Positions 1 to 13,375 of a stretch of 64,000 nucleotides of DNA are shown piece after piece. Below the pieces are notes generated by a model. It searched no databases. It was given only the letters and a program-made list of their open reading frames with translations, and was not told the origin of the DNA. The DNA is from Phlebopus portentosus (taxonomy: Eukaryota > Basidiomycota > Agaricomycetes > Boletales > Boletinellaceae). The stretch lies in contig JAYXKI010000002.1 of the NCBI GenBank assembly GCA_037892935.1, positions 2,170,001 to 2,234,000 of the forward strand. Direction: 5' to 3'. Position 1 is the first letter of the stretch, and each line of letters begins with the position of its first letter. The position numbers were made by a program, and so were the translations under genes.

Positions 1-1802
1 CCATCTACGAATATTGGTTGGCTTCGAGCATTGGACCAATGGGCAGGCCGGAAGGAGATGGAAGACATTTGCTGGTCCATATTCGGGACCGTATGTATAG
101 CTCTCGTGATCGGAGCTCTCACAAGAGGCCTTGAGGGATTCAACTCTTCAAATACGCAACCGTTCAACATTGTAGGAGGTCATGTTAGATATGACGAGCT
201 CTTTCGTCGTTAACTTTTTCTGTTCTTTGCAGTTCGGCTATGCAATGCTTTTGCATATTTATTCCATGCCGGTAACCCATGCGAGCAGAGGCCCACCGTC
301 AAGGCCAGACATCACTGTGATCCTCACGCTGTTCTTCCCATTACTGCAGGTTTGTAATTATAGCTGCGAACTGTTTGTGACTTTTACAACTTCTAACAAT
401 TGCTTAGCTTACTCTGGTCCATACTCTCGGTGTAAAGAAGAGCTGGGCAAAGTATCGGCTCGTGCCAACTTCCATATGCTCTTTAGCGGCGATCATCCAC
501 TTCAACTACGTTCTTTTTACGAGACCAGCCTCTTATCCAATGCTCAACTATCTACCATGCTTGTTAGAGACCATGCTACTTCTCATCACAATCCTCACGA
601 TCACTTTGAACGCGCTCACGCAGCTCCTTCTCGAAGGCGAGATTAGTCGACCCTTATTCGGACATGCGCAGACTTTAGCTCCAAAATGGGACGAAGATTT
701 CGCAATCGCACTTCTGCGGCTCGGAACCGCAAGTCTGGAAGCAACACATGTTGCGGGTCTGGGAAACGAAGTTGGTTCTGTAGCTCTCGGAAACTCCCAA
801 TTGGTGGATCTACGCGGGAAGAAAGCCCCGGCCGTCAATGAGAGCATCGTCGAACTGAATAGCGCGGGAGTCGTAACCATAAGCCCCGTGCCTGTTGCAA
901 TACGTGGAAAGGATGCAAGAGGAGGATTTGCCAATGAGATCAGGAATGTGAAGGTGAAGAATGCCGAGGACGATTGGCTTATAGACCATGTATGGTTGCG
1001 CGAACTCACTCGATTCGGATTGAGCTTCTTCTCTGTCATTCGGGGATTTTATAGGCTCTTTCTTTGGCTTATCTGGTACAGATGGAGAGGTGTCAGTTTG
1101 AGGCTCCGTCCATCGGAAGTGGGAGCTTCAAGCAAGGTACTGGAGCGCCAGGCTACATCCAGTGGGTCTAATAGAAGCAATGGATACGAGACTGTATATC
1201 AGCGCTTCCTTAGGGGAGAAGATGTCGGCGACGATGACGACGACGACGAATACGTCCCCCCGGAAGAACAGAACGCTTTGGAGGTCTTCCAGGGTCCTTT
1301 CGAAGAGAGCTCAGATGAAGAAGAGGAGAAAGATGTTGAGAGCGAAGACGAAGATACCGACAATGGACTGGAGACCGCAGGATTATTCAAAGATTTACTC
1401 TCTAATTCTGCGGCGTCCACATCTTTGTCACCCGGGCCTGTCCTTATCGCTCACATGACTGCTGACCGCTCTTCGCCGTTGACTCGACGTCGTTACAAAG
1501 AGTTTGTCTCGCGGTCTCACGGGCAGGTCTCGCCAAGTCAAGATAGAGGACCATTTGGGGACGAGATGGCGCGGTTCATCCATGACAGGCGTGTGCGTGC
1601 GAGTGCGACAGACACAGGATCCAGCTCATCGGAGGAGACCTCTTTGGAAGGACGCATGAACTGTGTGATTTGCACATCAGAACCTCGAGACATCATTTGT
1701 TGGCCATGCAGATGTCTTGCGCTTTGCAACGACTGCCGGGAGAACCTGGCTTCGCGCGTTTCGGCGTCAAAACACATCTGCCCGTGCTGTCGTCGAAAGT
1801 AA
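1..1802 (+). CDS. Multi-pass membrane RING-finger protein, 5'-partial (Asi1/Asi3-like, tentative)
   Basis: The gene enters from the left edge. Exons: 1-183, 233-350 and 408-1802, with introns 184-232 and 351-407, all in phase. The N-terminal half carries several hydrophobic segments (for example FGYAMLLHIYS, and a long one around 570-640), so it is membrane-anchored. The middle is acidic and Ser-rich (1220-1400). The extreme C-terminus is a C3HC4 RING: CVICTSEPRD, then CRCLALCNDCR, ending CPCCRRK just before the stop. A RING at the very end of a multi-pass protein is the layout of the yeast inner-nuclear-membrane ubiquitin ligases Asi1/Asi3, and the WPCRCLALC spacing agrees. A role in ubiquitin transfer at a membrane is inferred from this architecture; the Asi assignment is a guess from layout. 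Confidence 0.72.
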
Positions 1803-2016
1803 GGACTACTTCCTGCTGTGTTCTCATACTGACTTCTCGCTTTCTTCTTTAGTGTTGAGGGCTTTTCAAGAATCTATATACCATGAGAAAATCGTACTAG
1901 ATGGACAAAAACACTGTGGTGGACAAATACTGTATTTTCCCTCATAAAGCTGTACTAGTAACTTATGTGTTGTGTCACACATCGCTTTGTTCTGCTGTTC
2001 GACCCCAGGAAGTGGG

Positions 2017-2040
2017 TTTTTTTTTTTTTTTTTTTTTTTT
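2017..2040. repeat. T24 homopolymer
   Basis: An uninterrupted run of 24 T lies between the RING gene and the PWWP gene. It could be a promoter-type dT tract for the downstream gene or a retro-inserted poly(A) trace. Nothing else in 1803-2292 looks coding. Confidence 0.9.
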
Positions 2041-2292
2041 GAATTCAGTGCCCGTAAAGTTATGATTAATGATAATGAAGCTATAAGGAATGCTTAGTCA
2101 CTGACGCGTCTTGAAACGCGTTGATCACGTTGATCGCTCTTAACTCGTTTCTACCACGCTCCTCGACCTGCTCGTCTTTGTATTCGCTTTCACTCATTCA
2201 CAAAGACAAAAAGACACGCGATCATCTACTCGGGTGAGATTTTATCTGCGACTTTTTTGCGTGTTTTCATTTGCCGGTTTCGTAGAGTACTT

Positions 2293-5180
2293 ATGAACGT
2301 GGAGTTTGACAACAACTCCGACCTCACGTCACTAGCGGACGAAGATGAACAACAAGTTAATGATGTGGCTGCTGACGCCGGAGGGTTGCGGTCAGACTCT
2401 GAGTCGAGCCTCACCTCTTTAGAGGAGGACGAAGCAGAAATCGAACGGACTAATTCTCGAAATGGGTCTCAGAATACTTTCCCTCCTACCCAAGTCTCTC
2501 CGTCAAGAATAGGGTCCAGTCTGAGCAGACCGTCACCTGCTAAGGGTCTAAGGACCTATGGAGGGCGGAGGTCACGCACGGATGGAAATTCGAAGAAGCA
2601 GATTCCAAAGCACTCTTCTGAGCCCTCGCCTGAGCCTTCCGGCTACGAATCGCCTTTAACACCACTGTCCTCTCCTTCTCCTTCTCCTCGAAAAAGACGG
2701 GCCCCCCTTCCATACAACAGCCTTTGAGCTCGCCCTCGAAGCGATCGAGGAACAGGAAAAGTCGAGAGCTAGGACCATTACCTATATCAGACCCTCCGAC
2801 AGAGCCTGTCTCGGCCCGCGAAATGCATGTGAACGGACATAGGTCTTCGTCGAACTTCCCAGTGACCCCGACGAAACGGAAGCAGGATGGAAAGCATGTA
2901 CTCCAAAATAAAGCTCCTGCATTGTCTGCTTCTACAGGTCCTCGACGACGTATATCTCAGCCGAAATCAAAGCACGTAGTTGACAGGACTTGGTCACTCG
3001 AAGCACTAGGAACCCTGGTATGGCTACGTGTGGATCGCAAGAACAATGTTGTTGACGACGTCTCGACTGAATCATTCTGGTGGCCCGCGAAGGCGAGTAT
3101 CTTTTATCTATTGCTGTTCTCTACCTAACCAGACACTAGATGGAGCCGAACGCTGCTTATCAAAAAGCCGCCCGGGTGCGCCTCTTTTCTCCACCTTACG
3201 GATCTGTAGAATCCCTCCTAGTCACCTTGGCAAAACCATCATCATCAAGCATTGCCTCGTACACAGACCGTACATATACGGCCAAGTCTTTTTGGTTACT
3301 CCCACCTTCATCGACCAGTTCTTGGCCTGCAGGTTTTGATAAGCTGAAGTCTCGTTGGGAAGAAGCATGCAAAAGAATCGTAGAGGAAGATATGCGACTC
3401 AATGATGGCTTTCCAACCTCGCTGACCGCGCTGCTTTCGCAGCCTCAGGTCTACACCGATGATGACGAAGACGATAGTGTATCTCGAGCTTCCCCAAAAC
3501 GTCCTGACGCTTCGTCTTCTGCGTTGACGCAAGGGGAGCCGTGGTCTCCTCCACCTCCGGATCCTAATGTCACGATCCCAGGAGAGTATGTACTCTGCAC
3601 GACAAAGACTAAAGGATACTTCGGAAAGTTCTATCCAGCGAAAGTCATTGCTTATGTGCCACCATCAGGACCAAACGATCCGTCTAGATACAAGGTACAT
3701 TTCATGGACAATTTTGATGAAGATGTTACGCGCGACATGTTTTACATTTATGAGCAAGAGGGATTTGGGACTTGTAAAGTACGTGCTTTGTCTCGAGATG
3801 AAGTAACTGAGGATGATCATTCCACTTGAAGTTAGGGGAATTTGAGTCCGTGGAATCCTTGTATGAGAAGGACGGGGAAGCTGGGCTTGAGGAGGATATT
3901 CTTGCAGAGACAGGTAGCCATGTAGTCGTTCCCGAGATGCCCTTGCTTCCACCTCCGCCTCCCGAGGAATTCTGCACTCTCACGATGCCTGAACAGTCAT
4001 CCTATATTACCCCGATCCTAATGAAGATCATCGAAAATAAGTACAGACCTGCGGAAAAACGTGTCTCGGCATTTCTGAGCGGCGGCCGTGAGCGGGCGAA
4101 AATGTCGAAAGATGTGCCTCAGAAGGGACTTCTTACCCGTTCGGAGCTCAATCAGCTGGCTCGGATCCTCAAATGTTGGACTTTGAGCATTGACTCGTCG
4201 AACGGTGAGATGAAAGATGCAAATATCTCACCTGAGATTGATGCTCACCATCGTCCGCAACGGGCTACCGCTATACCGCCGGAGGAGCCCGATACGCTGC
4301 AAGAAGTTCCATCGAATCCTGACGATCTATCGGTCAAGGAGGTGAGTCGAAGCTCAATGGAGATAGAGGGCTCATGCCACCCTGGCGTCGACCCCATCTC
4401 GTCTATTCTGGTAAACGGTCAACTCCGATGGCACGGCTTCTGACTGACTGCTTCTTCAACAGACTACGTGCCTCGCTCGAGACAAGGAACAAGAGCCTTC
4501 TTTACCACCCTCGTCCTTGCCGCCGTCATCTACTATCGTAAGCATCCGTCATGCTGCTGATGGACGTCCGCTCATCTTTGATTTTCAGGACGAGTCTCCC
4601 AGCAACACACTAAACGGAGTTGGCGATGACGATCATGGTATTATCGTAGCTGAATCGTTCTTCGACTCGGCATCACAGCCAAATAGAGCTGATCAGCGGT
4701 CAAACAATGGCCTGCCACCTAGCGCAACTCCGCAGGTTTGATGAGTAGCATTTGATAATGAAAAGCGATCTGAATCATCAACCCTGACAGCGTCCACTGT
4801 CACCTACGCGGACATTTAAGGATCTGCTCAGCCACGAAAAAATCCATGTGAGTTCTCCATTCTTCTATCCTAAATCTCATCTGGTGTCGATCTATCAATT
4901 GACCTTCCCCTGAACAAAGTTCTGCACAGATGTGCTCTTGAAAGAAGCAGTAATCCAATTGCTCCTGTGGCGAGCAGGCAAGCGGCGTTCCATTGATCTC
5001 CTATCGGAGACAGAAGAACTGCTTCTTCACGAAAGCGGGTCCAATTTGGCAGGCGAATTCGACATCGCACATACAGTCCAAGATCTTCGAGCAAAAAAGG
5101 AGAAGTTTCTTTCAACTCGGTTGCAATCAAAGCAACCAATTCCTGCAGGAGGGACAAGGTCGCGGCCCAAGAGGGTTTAA
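2293..5180 (+). CDS. PWWP-domain chromatin-type protein with a second Tudor-like block
   Basis: Start ATG 2293 (MNVEFDNNSDL); stop TAA 5178-5180. Introns by phase: 3093-3139 (GC-AG), 3779-3831, 4342-4462, 4736-4790, 4848-4919; an optional in-frame 51-nt intron lies at 4538-4588. The N-terminus is acidic, then Ser/Pro/Arg-rich and low complexity. A PWWP core starts near 3015 (GTLVWLRVD, then FWWPAK), continuing after the intron with RVRLFSPPYGS. A second block near 3585-3775 (GEYVLCTTKTKGYFGKFYPAK, then VHFMDNFDEDV) resembles a Tudor-like reader. PWWP domains bind methylated-histone nucleosomes, so a nuclear chromatin role is inferred. The reading frame breaks at a C6 run (2702-2707); one missing C would restore it, so an indel or sequencing error is likely. 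The C-terminal exon is basic. No orthologue name is recognised. Confidence 0.72.
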
Positions 5181-5769
5181 TACTCAAGGAAATATACCGT
5201 AATGTGGATCTTTATAACTTGTAATGCATTTCATTATCCTTGGAAGATTCAACTTTGACGCCAGCGCGTTTTCCAAAAATATATTACGATGGAGAAAGGG
5301 CTGTAAGAGAAGGTTTATTCTAGAGATGCTGGCTTTTCCTCAGTGGCTGTTCCTCATTCACTGCCTCCTATCTGCCCATGTGCTGCGTATGTGCTCCCGC
5401 AGCAGGATCACGTATCGTTGTTCAACATTGAGAACGTTCTGACTTCTCACCGCATTTGCACATGGCTTCGCAATAAAATTAGAGAAGTCTGTCCGAATCA
5501 AGCCAGACAGGCCCCACGACTATTGTATCGTCAGGGTGCGCAGTTGTTAACGCAAGAATTAAATGTATCTGATAGTAGTCGCTCAAGTCATAGATTAATG
5601 CGTAGATCAAAGCGACTAACTGACAGAGAGCTGACAGGTATGAAATGAAGTAAAACGCGAGATCCTACTAGAACCTTATCCTAGAGTAATAAGTTAAAGC
5701 AGAAGAACGGTCATCTGGACATGCTGCACAACAGTCGCCAAATTATGCTATTATCGCATTTACATTTCG
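5181..5769. other. Intergenic, convergent 3' ends
   Basis: This lies between the stops of the PWWP gene (+) and the apyrase gene (-). It is AT-richer than its flanks. Short open frames exist but show no recognisable motif or splice support. It most likely holds two 3' UTRs. Confidence 0.6.
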
Positions 5770-8132
5770 TTATTCCCCATCAAAAAAAATCTTGGTAGGC
5801 GTTTGTTGCCCGCTGCTCCCGGACCGTGAGATAGGCTGGCGAGTTACTAGCATCGTAAGGTTCATTTGCGAATTGTTACGAGATCGAGGTAAGGAATACA
5901 ATGACGGACTTGAATGTCCGTTCGGTTGTGAGGGATCGAGGCGATGTGAAGGCGGCGTGGACGATCTCGGAGAGTTCGACGCTCCAAATGTCGAGTTAGC
6001 ATAATGAAGAGTTCCTGCAGAACCAGTCTGGTTGCGCAACAAGGGGGATGAGAAAGACCGCCCCGGAGAAGCACGGGAAGCTGATACATGCATGTGGCGC
6101 CCACTAGACAAAGATGAAGGGGTCGAGTTCGTGGGACGACGGAATAATCTTGCCAGTGTTCTGGACAGGGATGAACGCGCGTTCGTCAATAGCCGAGAAT
6201 TAGAATGCGATAGGTGAAAACCAAACAACAAGCCCGCAGGAGAAAACCGTCCGCCCTTCGAGTTATATGTCATTCCTTCCTCCAGATCATTGTCACCCAA
6301 TAAATCCTTCCCAGTGATCCTTTTAACGTATCGACGTACGAATAGTAAAATAGGATGGCGAAGGCGAAAGGCGATAATAGACAGCATTGCAAAGCAGGTG
6401 AGATAGGAGAAGAGTACGAAATGGGACAATTCTATACTCTGTTCAGTAGGTAATGAGGTGGATATAGATGATGGATAAGGATCCGTATCGGCGGAGCCGT
6501 GTGTAACCTTTGGATGAGTATCGACAATAGGTTCGGGGAGAGGCCGTGTATCCTTGGACAACGGAGGAACTTCTCGACTGGCTTCAAGGACCATCTTGCC
6601 GAGAGTCCAGCTGATAGCCCTGTCGCCGATAGAGTCGAGAGACTGCATGGTCGGCTTTCCTAGTCCTTTCTGATCGACCTTCTCTTTCACATCATTCGAA
6701 TCCTCATTCAAATTTCCTCCAGGATCGACAATACGAGGCATGCCGATGCCGTCATGCAAGACATTCACAATCCATGCCGATTTGAAACATTGCATCTGGA
6801 GTCTCGTAATCTCGACTTCGTCTCCCCATTTATTCTTCGCAATAAGTCGCTCGTCCCATTCCAAATTAGCATCTCCGTCCACGGTATCGATCCCCTTGGA
6901 TGACGAATGTTGACGCATGATATCTTCCCAATCTCGAGAGCAGAACTCCGACGCGGTCCTTTCGAACTCTTCGAAATTATAAGGTCCCCCAAGTCCAAAC
7001 ACATGTTCTGACGAATACCAATATTCGGAAACGCCGATGAAGTGTGAGGCCGAGAAGTCGATTTGAGGAACGTGAATGCCATTGAAAAGGCAAGGGACGT
7101 CAGGGCATGGTGCATCCTTGTTCAACAGTGGTGCCACTCGTTGCAAGCACTGTTCGAAACTGCCCGTACCGATGAGCATATGCTCGTTCTTGTCATGTTC
7201 ATCGTCACGACCAGCTAAGACCACACTTTCCACAAGCTGCAGATTTCGAGGTAGACACGGATCAGGGATGGGAGCATCCGTTGAACCTTCGACAGTCTCA
7301 TTTTCCGTGATGGTCTTTCCGACATAACGTTCTCTTGCTTGATTAGTGCCGTATCCTAGCCATGTAGTAACAAACACTTGATGATGGATATCTTCTCCCC
7401 CAATAAGACGTAGCCGAACATCAATCAAGTCCTTTGTCTTTGAACGTTCTTCTACACTGGGCTCGAATGCTATCTGAGTAGAGGCACCTCCCATGTCTAA
7501 GAACCCGTAAGTCGTAGGCTCATCGTCATTTCCAGTGAATTGATCCATGAGATAGTTGACGGCAATCCAGCCAAACAGGCCCTCCTCCTCGCCTGAGATG
7601 ATGCGAACACTTGAACCACAATGGCCTGACGCAGTGACATCTTCGACCTTGAAATGCGAATGAAACCTGATGAAATCGCAGGCTGCATTCAAGACAGCGT
7701 CCTGTTGTGCAGGTGGTAGAAGGCGCATCCCCGCTGTTGCTAGCAAGAATATAGGTGTCTCATGATGCAAAGAGGGAGGAATATGTTCCCGGGCATGGTC
7801 AAGTAGCGGCGCCAAGTGACCTGCAACATCGTCAGGATTTTCAGCAAAAGATGATATACCTGTGAATTCTGAAGATGAATAAACTGCACAAACAGATCTG
7901 CATTGAACATGAGCTCACCGGGTTCTACTTTTCGTACCCAGTCATCAGGATTCTCCGTTCCCTTTCCTACCTGTGAAAGGGAGTAATATGCTTTGGGGCC
8001 TTCCTCTTGGCGGACGAGGCGAGGATCTCGCCAACTGTAGATCTGCAATCTTGAGCCCGATGATCCAGCATCAATGACAATCCCAAAACGCCGACCATGA
8101 AGCCAACTATCGACGGTACTCGGCGGTGGCAT
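5770..8132 (-). CDS. YND1: GDA1/CD39-family nucleoside phosphatase (Golgi apyrase)
   Basis: Two exons: 8132-7919 and 7859-5770, intron 7860-7918 (donor GTGAGC, acceptor CACAG), giving 767 codons plus stop. Apyrase conserved regions are visible in order: ACR1 IDAGSSGSRLQIYSW, ACR2 LLATAGMRLLP, ACR3 ISGEEEGLFGWIAVNYL, ACR4 GFLDMGGASTQIAFE, and ACR5 near FGLGGPYNFEEFE. One transmembrane segment lies near residue 500 (FVLFSYLTCFAMLSIIAF), followed by a Ser/Pro-rich cytosolic tail. The family hydrolyses NDP/NTP in the Golgi lumen, clearing the nucleoside diphosphate left by sugar transfer. TM placement after the catalytic domain plus a long cytosolic tail fits Ynd1 rather than Gda1, whose TM is N-terminal. 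Confidence 0.9.
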
Positions 8133-9906
8133 CGAACGGCATGGAAAGAAGACTTGAATGAACGAGGATGCGAATCACGTACACGCGACGTGTCACATTT
8201 ATCCTTTATTTTCATCAAATAATATTATATAATACCCTTTATCCCGTCACGACGCGTCAGAGTCACCAAGCAACAAATGGCACTTGGACCTTGGACCTTG
8301 GACCTACCGCCATTGTAGAGACCTACGGGCATAGACTCTGAGATTTTGAGAGTTAGCAATGCATTTATCCCGACCAAGTCCGACTTCTTCTCTTGTTCAA
8401 ATGCCAATGCCTTGAAGAATCAGTCTTGTGCCTATAGTGGGGAACAAATCCAGCCCGGCAGATCACCACGATGCTTGAACTAGTCCTCACATCCCGCTCG
8501 GCCCCACTGAACTCCTTGTTCAGATCAACATAGTCCGCTTTTTGCGCAGCTATGTCGGCGCTTAAACTCTTGTCGACCCTTTTTCTCAGATCTCTTTCAA
8601 ATCCGATGGTTCTTGGCTCTTCCTCAATTCATCTCCACTACTCTTCTCCAGCTGTACCGTCTTCTTGGGACCTGAGTTTTGCCTCTTTTACAATAGCCTT
8701 CGCCTAACGTACAGTTCCTAAGGCTAATTGAATCTTTTTCCCCAAGGCTGTCCGTTGTAGCTGCCCTTGACTCTGGTCCGAGCACTCCCCCGACCTGACT
8801 TGACATGAAATGAAAGACAGATTGCATCAACGAATACAGGAACTCAGCAAACATCATACGTGCCTGCGGATGACACGAAGAAGCGAGCCAAAGTGATTAT
8901 ATATTTGTCGGTAAAAGAGATTTTTGTGGCTTCCCTGTCGGCCCGCTCGCTAGCTACGTTCATTTCTTCGTTTCGTCTCCAACTGTTTCAAAGAAAACTC
9001 GCCAGACTCGCTGATATTATCCACGCGCCGGAGATGTGTTAAGACCTCACTACGGCCCAGCCTCGCGTACATGCCTCGCGTTGTACACGAGGATGCGACG
9101 TATGCCGACTTCTTCAGGGCCCATCAAAGGAACAAGATCGTCCGTTGACCGTCTCTTCTGTACCATTGCGATCGACTGGTGTACTCCTCCCTCTCTTTTC
9201 GTCTGCGAGGATCATATGTGAGCCTTGTACTCCTGTTCATTGATCGGAATAGCGCGAGATGCGGAGGAACGGAAGAGAATCGTTGTTCTTTTTTTACGGT
9301 TTTAAAGAAAAAAACGCTCCGTGTTTTTTCCCGGCAGTAATAATCGAGAGAAGGCTGAAAGAAGTCTTCTCCCCTTTCTTCTTTTTGCGCCCTTAATCCA
9401 CATACGTACAGTAGGTTTGATTTGCCGTATTAACTACGCACCACGCGCCGTAGACGAAGTTCGGCGTTACACAAGGTTGATTTAACCATTGGCGAGTCTG
9501 GCCAGGAGGCTTGGGTTCGTGAGGCCAGCTTCGGATTCTGTGCTTGTAAAATATTATTTGCTGTAAAGAAGAGAACTTTGGAGCCAGCAAGGGATATTTT
9601 GACCGCAGATTTAATGTCACCAAGTATAGTATTTCTTCGACATGAATCCACAAGATACCTGCTTCCCTCCCGCCGGAAATGACAACAAATACAGGAACTT
9701 CTAATCGTGCCTGAAATCGCGATTATAATAATAATGTTACACAAGATGAATTGACAGATACTATCTTCATAAAGAACACAAGTCATTACGATTACGATTA
9801 AAAGAACCAGGAAAGTCATTCGGCGCATGATGGATAATTGGAAAAATCAAGATCGCAGTCATATACATGGGAAGCATAACAACCGAACGCGTTGGCATAA
9901 ACATGA
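8133..9906. other. Intergenic, no gene seen
   Basis: About 1.8 kb between the apyrase start (minus) and the end of the Zn-cluster gene (minus). It holds only short unconvincing frames on both strands. The end nearest 8132 should hold the apyrase promoter; no clear TATA box was identified. Confidence 0.5.
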
Positions 9907-12900
9907 TCATGATTCAGACTTCTCTGCTTCTGCAGACTGACCTTCGAAAGTAGTATTAACGGTACCTTCAGGCATTGGGGTCATGCGGTGGCCCGTCATA
10001 GGAGTATTTGCTCCAGATCGTTGCGGCGTGGCAATCCTTGGAGTAATAAGACCACTCCCCCCTGCGCCGTAAACAAAGCCACCGCTTAGACCCTCCAAAG
10101 AATTTGAATAACCTATCGTGGAAACACAGTTATAAGTTTTTCCGCGCCCCAACACAAGCTATGTCACGAACCTGGAACAAGGACACTGTCCCAGAATCCT
10201 GTACTTAAAATGCTATCCATCGATAGCATCCCCGATAAATCCTCCTGGGAATTGTTTGGCGCCATTGTCGGAGGGAAAGTAGATATATCCGCAACGGGGC
10301 CCATTTCGCTGTTCGCCTGGAAAACGCCAGTGGTTGCATTTTGTGCGTTGAAATGGGAGCCAAGGAAGCTCAAATTGGAATCTGCGCCATTATGGCCGCT
10401 AGTGGCTGGATTCTGCATGTCGTCCCCTAAGTGTTCTGATCTGTGATGATTCGGATCATGTCGGGGAGAACTCTGGTTCATCGGTTGTGCAGAAATGAGT
10501 GCTCTGAGGAACGCGCTATACAGGGCAGGTGTATGCGTAGGACCTGCGGCAATCTTTTCCAGAAGATCCGCAATGTCCTGGACGAGCTCGAGCGTTTTGT
10601 TCTCATCCACAAGGAATCTCCGGAACGCCGGTCGGGTGAACTACGACCATCTATAAGTTCACAATTCACAAAAGCTATGAATAACAGAGTTAACGAACCT
10701 TCAGAAGGCTAAGGACTGCATAGGAGCACTGCACGAAGTGGGAATCCGGGGAATATCTCAAGAATCCCTGGGGGCCAAGCTCATCACGTACAACTGTCAC
10801 GCAGGCGACGGCAGAAGAATGACAGCGAGTGAAAAAGTGTCCGATGTCCACAGGTGAACGGTCGAGAGCATTCTGAAGGCCAAAGGAATTCACAACGAGC
10901 ATTGCATAATTGAAGTAGAATTTGCCAATCGACAGCCAGTAAACTTGATGCCGAGATGTCGGATCCGCTGGGGGACAAGTTGTTAGAACTGATGATGGCA
11001 TCGATAAAGAAAGAGCCTCTTACTTGGATCAACGAGTTTGGTGACCCATTCTTCATACCAATGCCGTAGTTGGGATTCGATCGTGTTTGTGACCAAATAG
11101 TAGTCACAATGGGTGATCAGACCTGAGGCCGATGTCGTACTTGAATAAAGTAGATCAAGACCTCGGGACAATATGCGTTGCAGTTCCTATCGATAGCGAT
11201 AAAATTAGAATGCTTTGGAAAGAGGCACCGATAACCACCTACAGCGTAAGCGGCTATACCTGCATCGGCCTTCACCGCAATGGACTTGGCCCAGAAAAGC
11301 TCAGTATTCTGTATAATGAAACTGACACGCCATGAGAAAAGAACCAGTTTTTTGAACCGGCGCCACGACGTACTCTTCCTTGATTGAGTGTGGCTTCCCC
11401 ATTTGTGCACTCATGCTTCGATCAAGGATATAACAAATAAGCCACGTCCTTTCTCGGTTATGTACTTCTTTATCGCGTGCCCGCCCTTCTGGCGTATCTT
11501 GGCCCAGGATCGTGGTTTTGCGATGGAGATTCAGGTCCGTGGCCATTCTATAGTGAAGTATTACACTGAATACTCGATGTCCATAGCAAAATGCGAAAGT
11601 TGAGCGTACCGAATGCCCATCCCCAGAAGTAGCCACGTCTTGTCCTGCTCGTATAGCTCGACGGGATCGCAGCCCCATAAAGCTAATAAGAGATATGCTT
11701 GCACTATTTCCACAGATTTGAAACCTTTCTCTGGTACGCTGAATGCAAGCTCCCGAGAAAGACTCGAAAGTTTCTGATGCAATTCTGGACGCGCATCGTA
11801 GAACTTGGAAGCAATTGCGCAGACTGAAAGGAGATATCATTAGCAACCCGTATAGAAACACTTGCAACGTGTTCTCACCGGTTGTTAGTAGAAATGGTGA
11901 TCTGGAACAAACAAGGGAAGGTGTATGGAAAGTGGGATCCAACAGCCCGCTGTGGATCTGCAGATAGGAAAGAATGAACAACGATTTCACAGGAGAAGAC
12001 AGTTTACTGACATTCATTTTCTCGAAGAAGCTGATTGAACAAATTTAGCAGGAAATTTCCTTCAACGAGCAATAAGCTCACATTTTAAACAATGCGACGA
12101 CTTCTTCTGTAGAGACAAAACTAAGCATCTCGGGTTGGTTTTGTCGTTCGATATACAATCGTCGGAGAGGAAGAATAGTCATTGGCCCTGTTGAAATCTT
12201 CAGAGACTAGTCACAGCGAGGCTTCAAGAAGACGAACCTGGCTTGAAATAGGCGTCACTAGCTACGCCAACGTTTCTTGTTGCATTCAGCGAGGAACTTT
12301 CAGTTCTCGTATGATTCTGAGCGTGATGTTGGGCTCGTCGATTCGCTAGGCTGGCTTCAGCCAAGAGACCAAGCGGGTTTAACGCATTGTCGGGAAGTGA
12401 ATGAAGCCTTGGTGAGCCTGGATGATGCAATGAATGCATGGCAGAGGGAGGAGGCGCAGACGGAGTTTCGAGTAAAGCCTGGGTCTTATTCGCCGTATTG
12501 GATGGAGAGGGAGATCGTGAGACCATTCCTGAAACTATGGAAGAAAGACCCGGGTTTCCTATGGATCGGAGGACGGTATCTAACGTTTTCTCCATCTTGC
12601 GAAGTGATCGAGTGAGCTGTTCATGCTTTTTGACGTTGGTACTATATTTCTTGATCAGAATTCGGATCATGAAGCCCGAAGTCGGGATCTTACTTTGTTG
12701 AACGTTTTCCGCGGTTGGATTCCTCAAATATACATTGGTGATTCCCAGCTTCACAGCGTTTGCAAGGAGGGCCCTGTTCTGCACCAACACACTTCATCTT
12801 GAGTCTACGGCAGACTGTGCACGCCCTATGAGAAATATTGAGATGAAGCTAACTATAATGACAAGGGGGCGGGAAACGTACCTCGAACCTCGGGTTGCCT

Positions 12901-13375
12901 TTACCTTTCCTTCGGCTAGTTCTGCGGTAGGACTTGGTGCATCTTCGTCCTCGTCCAGCCTTGACTTTTTTCTGCTTCCGACCACGCTGTCATTTGCAAC
13001 CGATGACGGTCTCTTTCCATTAACAAACGCCTCAACAGGTGGAGTACCAGAATACTCCGAGCCCCGCGATGAGGAGGACTGAGGTGATAGCGCTGGGATA
13101 GTCAAATGTGGATGCATTGGTGGTTGCTGGGGAGGGACAGGGGGGCTCGGCTGATGATGTTGAGAATGTTGCTGGCTTTGCTGGTAAGAGCTGTAGGTTG
13201 GGTAGTAAAGTTGAAGGGAAGGGTCGACGGGGACCTGTGTCTGAGGGGACTGCAAATGATGATGAATGTTCTGTTCTAGATCGTGAGGAGACATCTGCGC
13301 CTCGTACGGTGACGAGGACATCAAGTAATGTTGGGGGATGTAGTACTGGCTAAATGCCATAGAATGCGACGACAT
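9907..13375 (-). CDS. Zn2Cys6 fungal transcription factor with fungal_trans domain
   Basis: Thirteen exons, phase-consistent, 935 aa: 13375-12882, 12825-12694, 12641-12238, 12187-12082, 12030-12012 (19 nt), 11957-11879, 11823-11610, 11547-11374, 11321-11243, 11186-11024, 10967-10699, 10640-10172, 10112-9907. The N-terminus is Gln/Pro/Ser-rich. The binuclear zinc cluster spans the first two exons: RACTVCRRLKMKC, then PPCKRCEAGNHQC, followed by a basic linker and a KKHEQLTRSLRKME coiled segment. The middle homology region (PF04082 type) includes LLLALWGCDPVELYEQDKTW, GMGIRMATDLNLHRKTT and SIKEDFIIQNTELFW. The C-terminus is low complexity. It should bind CGG-type DNA sites as a dimer; its targets cannot be read from the sequence. 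The ATG at 13375 was chosen as the first in-frame Met. No ortholog name is assigned. Confidence 0.9.
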
